This document shows, in pieces, positions 61,481 to 64,000 of a DNA stretch of 64,000 nucleotides (the stretch's first letter is position 1; every line of letters starts with the position of its first letter). The DNA is from Ancylothrix sp. D3o (GTDB lineage: Bacteria > Cyanobacteriota > Cyanobacteriia > Cyanobacteriales > Oscillatoriaceae), in assembly GCF_025370775.1 (NCBI RefSeq), contig NZ_JAMXEX010000002.1, forward strand, positions 62,001 to 126,000. Reading direction: 5' to 3'. The position numbers were made by a program, and so were the translations under genes. The notes beneath the pieces were generated by a model. The model was given only the letters and a program-made list of their open reading frames with translations. It ran no database searches and was not told the DNA's origin.

Positions 61481-63940
61481 ATGTTTGAACGCTTCACCCA
61501 ACAAGCCATCAAAGTTATTTTGCTCGCCCAAGAAGAAGCTCGCCGACTCAAACAAAATTTTGTGGGGACAGAACAAGTCCTCTTAGGAATTATTGGCGAA
61601 GGAACAAGCAAAGCGGCAAAGCTGCTGGGCGAACAAGGCGTTAACTTGAAAAAATCACGCATTGAAGTTGAAAAAATTATTGGCCGGGGGGCTAGTTATG
61701 TGCCGGCAGAAATTCCTTTGACACCGAGAGCCAAAGCAATTTTTGATACAGCCTTGCAAAAATCTGGCGAATTTGGTCATAATTTCATCGCTCCAGAACA
61801 CATTTTGCTGTCCTTATTAGAAGATGCTAAAGGAGTCTCAGCAAAAGTTCTAAATAATATGGGGGTAGATAGCAATAAACTGCGGAATCAATTAATTAAA
61901 GCATTAGGAGAAATTGCCGCAGTAGCCGCCGGCCCAGCAGGAACAAACCGCCGGGATGCAATTACTTTAACCCTTGAAGAATTTAGCACCAACCTGACAA
62001 AATTAGCGGTAGAAGGTAAGCTTGATCCCGTAGTTGGACGCGAAAAAGAAATTGAGCGGATCGTCCAAATATTAGGCCGGCGTACCAAAAACAATCCCGT
62101 ATTAATTGGCGAACCTGGTGTTGGTAAAACCGCTATTGCCGAAGGTTTAGCCCAACGAATTGTCAACAAAAACGTACCCGATATTTTAGAAAACAAACAA
62201 GTTTTTTCCCTCGATATGGGAGCATTATTGGCCGGGACTCGGTTTCGTGGCGAATTTGAAGAACGCATGAAAAATATCATGCAAGAAATTCGCACCGCCG
62301 GCAATATTATCCTCTTTATCGATGAAATTCATACCCTCATTGGTGCCGGTGCAAACGAAGGCGGAATGGATGCAGCCAACATCTTAAAACCGGCCTTATC
62401 GAGAGGACAATTCCAATGTTTAGGGGCAACAACCCTCGATGAATACCGCAAACATATCGAGCGAGATGCAGCCCTTGAACGTCGTTTTCAACCCGTAAAA
62501 GTTGGCGAGCCAAGTGTAGAAGAAACCATCGAAATTTTATACGGTTTGCGGAAAGCCTACGAGCAACACCACAAACTAAAAATCTCCGATGACGCCCTAG
62601 TTTCGGCGGCGCAACTTTCAGATAGATACATCAGTGACAGGTACTTACCAGACAAAGCAATAGACCTCATTGATGAAGCCGGATCTCGCGTGCGCTTCAG
62701 CCACACAAAACAATCTCCAGAGCTAAGAGCGCTCAAACAAGAACTGCCAAAAGTCGTAAAAGAAAAAGAAGCAGCCGTGCGCGATCAAGACTTTGAAAAA
62801 GCCGGTAAATTGCGAGACAAAGAATTAGAAATTCAGGGCAAAATTTCCACCGCTTCCCAAAACAAACCGCAAACAATTGATGCAACCGTTACCTCAGATG
62901 ACATTGCCGAAATTGTAGCAAGTTGGACAGGAGTACCAGTTAGCAAACTCACCGAAACCGAATCAGAAATGCTGCTGCATATCGAAGAAACCTTGCACCA
63001 GCGATTAATCGGACAAGAAGAAGCAGTCAAAGCCGTTTCTCGTGCCATTCGTCGCGCTAGAGTAGGTTTAAAAAATCCCAACCGCCCGATAGCAAGCTTC
63101 CTCTTTTCTGGGCCCACCGGCGTCGGCAAAACCGAACTCACAAAAGCCCTCGCTGCTTATTTCTTCGGCTCAGAAAAAGCCATGATTCGATTAGATATGT
63201 CCGAATACATGGAACGCCATACTGTCTCAAAACTCATCGGTTCTCCCCCCGGATATGTTGGTTTTGATGAAGGCGGACAACTAACAGAAGCCGTGCGCCG
63301 TCGGCCATACACTGTCGTGCTATTTGATGAAATCGAAAAAGCACATCCCGACGTTTTCAATATGCTTTTGCAACTGCTTGAAGATGGCCGGTTAACGGAC
63401 GCAAAAGGCCGCACGGTTAGCTTCAAAAATACCCTAATTATCCTCACATCCAACATCGGATCACAAGTCATTTCTAAAGGCGGAAATAGCTTCGGATTTG
63501 ACCTGACCGACAACCAAGCCGAAGCACAATATCAGCGAATTTGTACCCTCGTCAATGACGAACTTAAGCGCGTTTTCCGACCAGAATTTTTAAACCGGCT
63601 TGATGAAACTATCGTCTTCCGTCCGCTGACAAAAGACGAAGTAAAAGATATCTCAGAAATCATGCTTCGAGAAGTCTTTAGCCGCCTCACCGAACAGGGA
63701 ATTACACCTCAAGTAACAGAACGATTCAAAGAGCGTTTAATTCAAGAAGGTTTTGACCCTGCTTATGGTGCCCGTCCGCTGCGTCGCGCTATCATGCGAT
63801 TGTTAGAAGATGTGCTCGCAGAAGCTATTTTAGCCGGCCATATTAAAGACGGTGATTCTGTGTTGGTAGATGTCGATGAAACCGGCAATGCAAAAGTTGT
63901 ACCGATTGTTGAAAAAGTGCCTGAATTAGCACTTAGATAA
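61481..63940 (+). CDS. clpC: ATP-dependent Clp protease ATP-binding subunit ClpC
   Basis: ClpC/Hsp100 unfoldase that feeds ClpP-type peptidases; essential in cyanobacteria. The 819-residue protein has the N-domain double repeat (about 1-145), AAA1 with Walker A GEPGVGKT (210-217) and Walker B IILFIDEI (about 276-283), the ClpC middle domain with a UVR-like motif ([20 protein letters not shown], about 428-448), and AAA2 with GPTGVGKT (544-551), [12 protein letters not shown] and the C-terminal arginine-rich region [20 protein letters not shown]. Start ATG 61481 ([13 protein letters not shown]). Confidence 0.96.
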   Translation: MFERFTQQAIKVILLAQEEARRLKQNFVGTEQVLLGIIGEGTSKAAKLLGEQGVNLKKSRIEVEKIIGRGASYVPAEIPLTPRAKAIFDTALQKSGEFGHNFIAPEHILLSLLEDAKGVSAKVLNNMGVDSNKLRNQLIKALGEIAAVAAGPAGTNRRDAITLTLEEFSTNLTKLAVEGKLDPVVGREKEIERIVQILGRRTKNNPVLIGEPGVGKTAIAEGLAQRIVNKNVPDILENKQVFSLDMGALLAGTRFRGEFEERMKNIMQEIRTAGNIILFIDEIHTLIGAGANEGGMDAANILKPALSRGQFQCLGATTLDEYRKHIERDAALERRFQPVKVGEPSVEETIEILYGLRKAYEQHHKLKISDDALVSAAQLSDRYISDRYLPDKAIDLIDEAGSRVRFSHTKQSPELRALKQELPKVVKEKEAAVRDQDFEKAGKLRDKELEIQGKISTASQNKPQTIDATVTSDDIAEIVASWTGVPVSKLTETESEMLLHIEETLHQRLIGQEEAVKAVSRAIRRARVGLKNPNRPIASFLFSGPTGVGKTELTKALAAYFFGSEKAMIRLDMSEYMERHTVSKLIGSPPGYVGFDEGGQLTEAVRRRPYTVVLFDEIEKAHPDVFNMLLQLLEDGRLTDAKGRTVSFKNTLIILTSNIGSQVISKGGNSFGFDLTDNQAEAQYQRICTLVNDELKRVFRPEFLNRLDETIVFRPLTKDEVKDISEIMLREVFSRLTEQGITPQVTERFKERLIQEGFDPAYGARPLRRAIMRLLEDVLAEAILAGHIKDGDSVLVDVDETGNAKVVPIVEKVPELALR

Positions 63941-63947
63941 AAGAGGA

Positions 63948-63982
63948 GGTTGGGTTAATTTGAGAAACCCAACCTTTTTTTT
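63948..63982 (+). terminator. Rho-independent terminator of clpC
   Basis: GGTTGGGTT (63948-63956) pairs with AACCCAACC (63966-63974), followed by a T-run to about 63982. Confidence 0.85.
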
Positions 63983-64000
63983 AACCGCATCCTATAGCAG

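Overview
This window comes from a cyanobacterium. It carries genes for photosystem I (psaD), photosystem II (psbK, a 45-codon gene), the photosynthetic NDH-1 complex (ndhM) and a phylloquinone-type methyltransferase (menG), together with small families confined mainly to cyanobacteria or plastids (DUF751/Ycf33-like, DUF4327, UPF0754/DUF445, DICT-type sensor, Mo-nitrogenase C-terminal-like protein). Moderate GC, abundant short interspersed repeats, Rpn-type nuclease genes and heptamer tandem repeats suggest a filamentous, Oscillatoriales-like genome, but the genus cannot be fixed from the sequence. The palindrome GCGATCGC (HIP1) was not seen; hexamers built on CCGGC/GCCGG are extremely common instead.

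Layout. 1-5.4 kb (minus strand): a cut PAS-GAF sensor, an SDR-like protein, a methyltransferase, an Rpn-type nuclease with a 12-bp repeat array, and menG followed by a DUF445 membrane protein. 5.4-13 kb (plus): a Mo-nitrogenase C-terminal-like protein behind CRP-like half-sites, a kinase-fold protein lacking the catalytic Asp, a secreted or anchored beta-helix protein, recR with no standard start codon at the conserved N-terminus, cbiD and guaA. Between guaA and a convergent CDF transporter lie three evenly spaced cyanobacterial DnaA boxes. 14-23 kb: small conserved unknowns, the DUF751-rbfA-GH3 cluster, a DICT-GAF histidine kinase, a peptidoglycan-binding protein and psaD-trpE. 24.7-33.4 kb: a membrane-anchored GH3 enzyme and a branched-chain or neutral amino-acid ABC transporter with two tandem binding lipoproteins, two permeases and two ATPases. 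This operon is interrupted by an Rpn/DUF2887 gene, and livF starts inside an ATG-bearing heptamer array. A small HMA metallochaperone follows. 33.6-41.3 kb: EamA exporter, GNAT, miaE, M20 hydrolase, nitrilase, SLH lipoprotein, YdcF-like protein and M42 peptidase. Two identical tRNA-Glu(UUC) genes follow at 41.35-41.63 kb.

41.7-64 kb: an ABC1/UbiB kinase, a GAF-GAF histidine kinase, a long gene-free stretch with hairpins, a GST, psbK-tgt, a conserved unknown divergent from cobS, a zinc-ribbon/PP2C/SH3-like phosphatase, ndhM, leuD, a membrane protein and a large orphan VWA protein, a probable papain-fold toxin with its immunity partner, a YedY-like Mo-oxidoreductase, an aldehyde dehydrogenase, and clpC ending in a strong terminator.

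Most of the window is core metabolism and photosynthesis. The parts most worth a second look are the DnaA-box triplet, the papain-fold toxin pair, the VWA orphan, the heptamer-coupled livF start, the recR start and the Rpn gene inside the transporter operon. All assignments are by eye from motifs; no database search was run.
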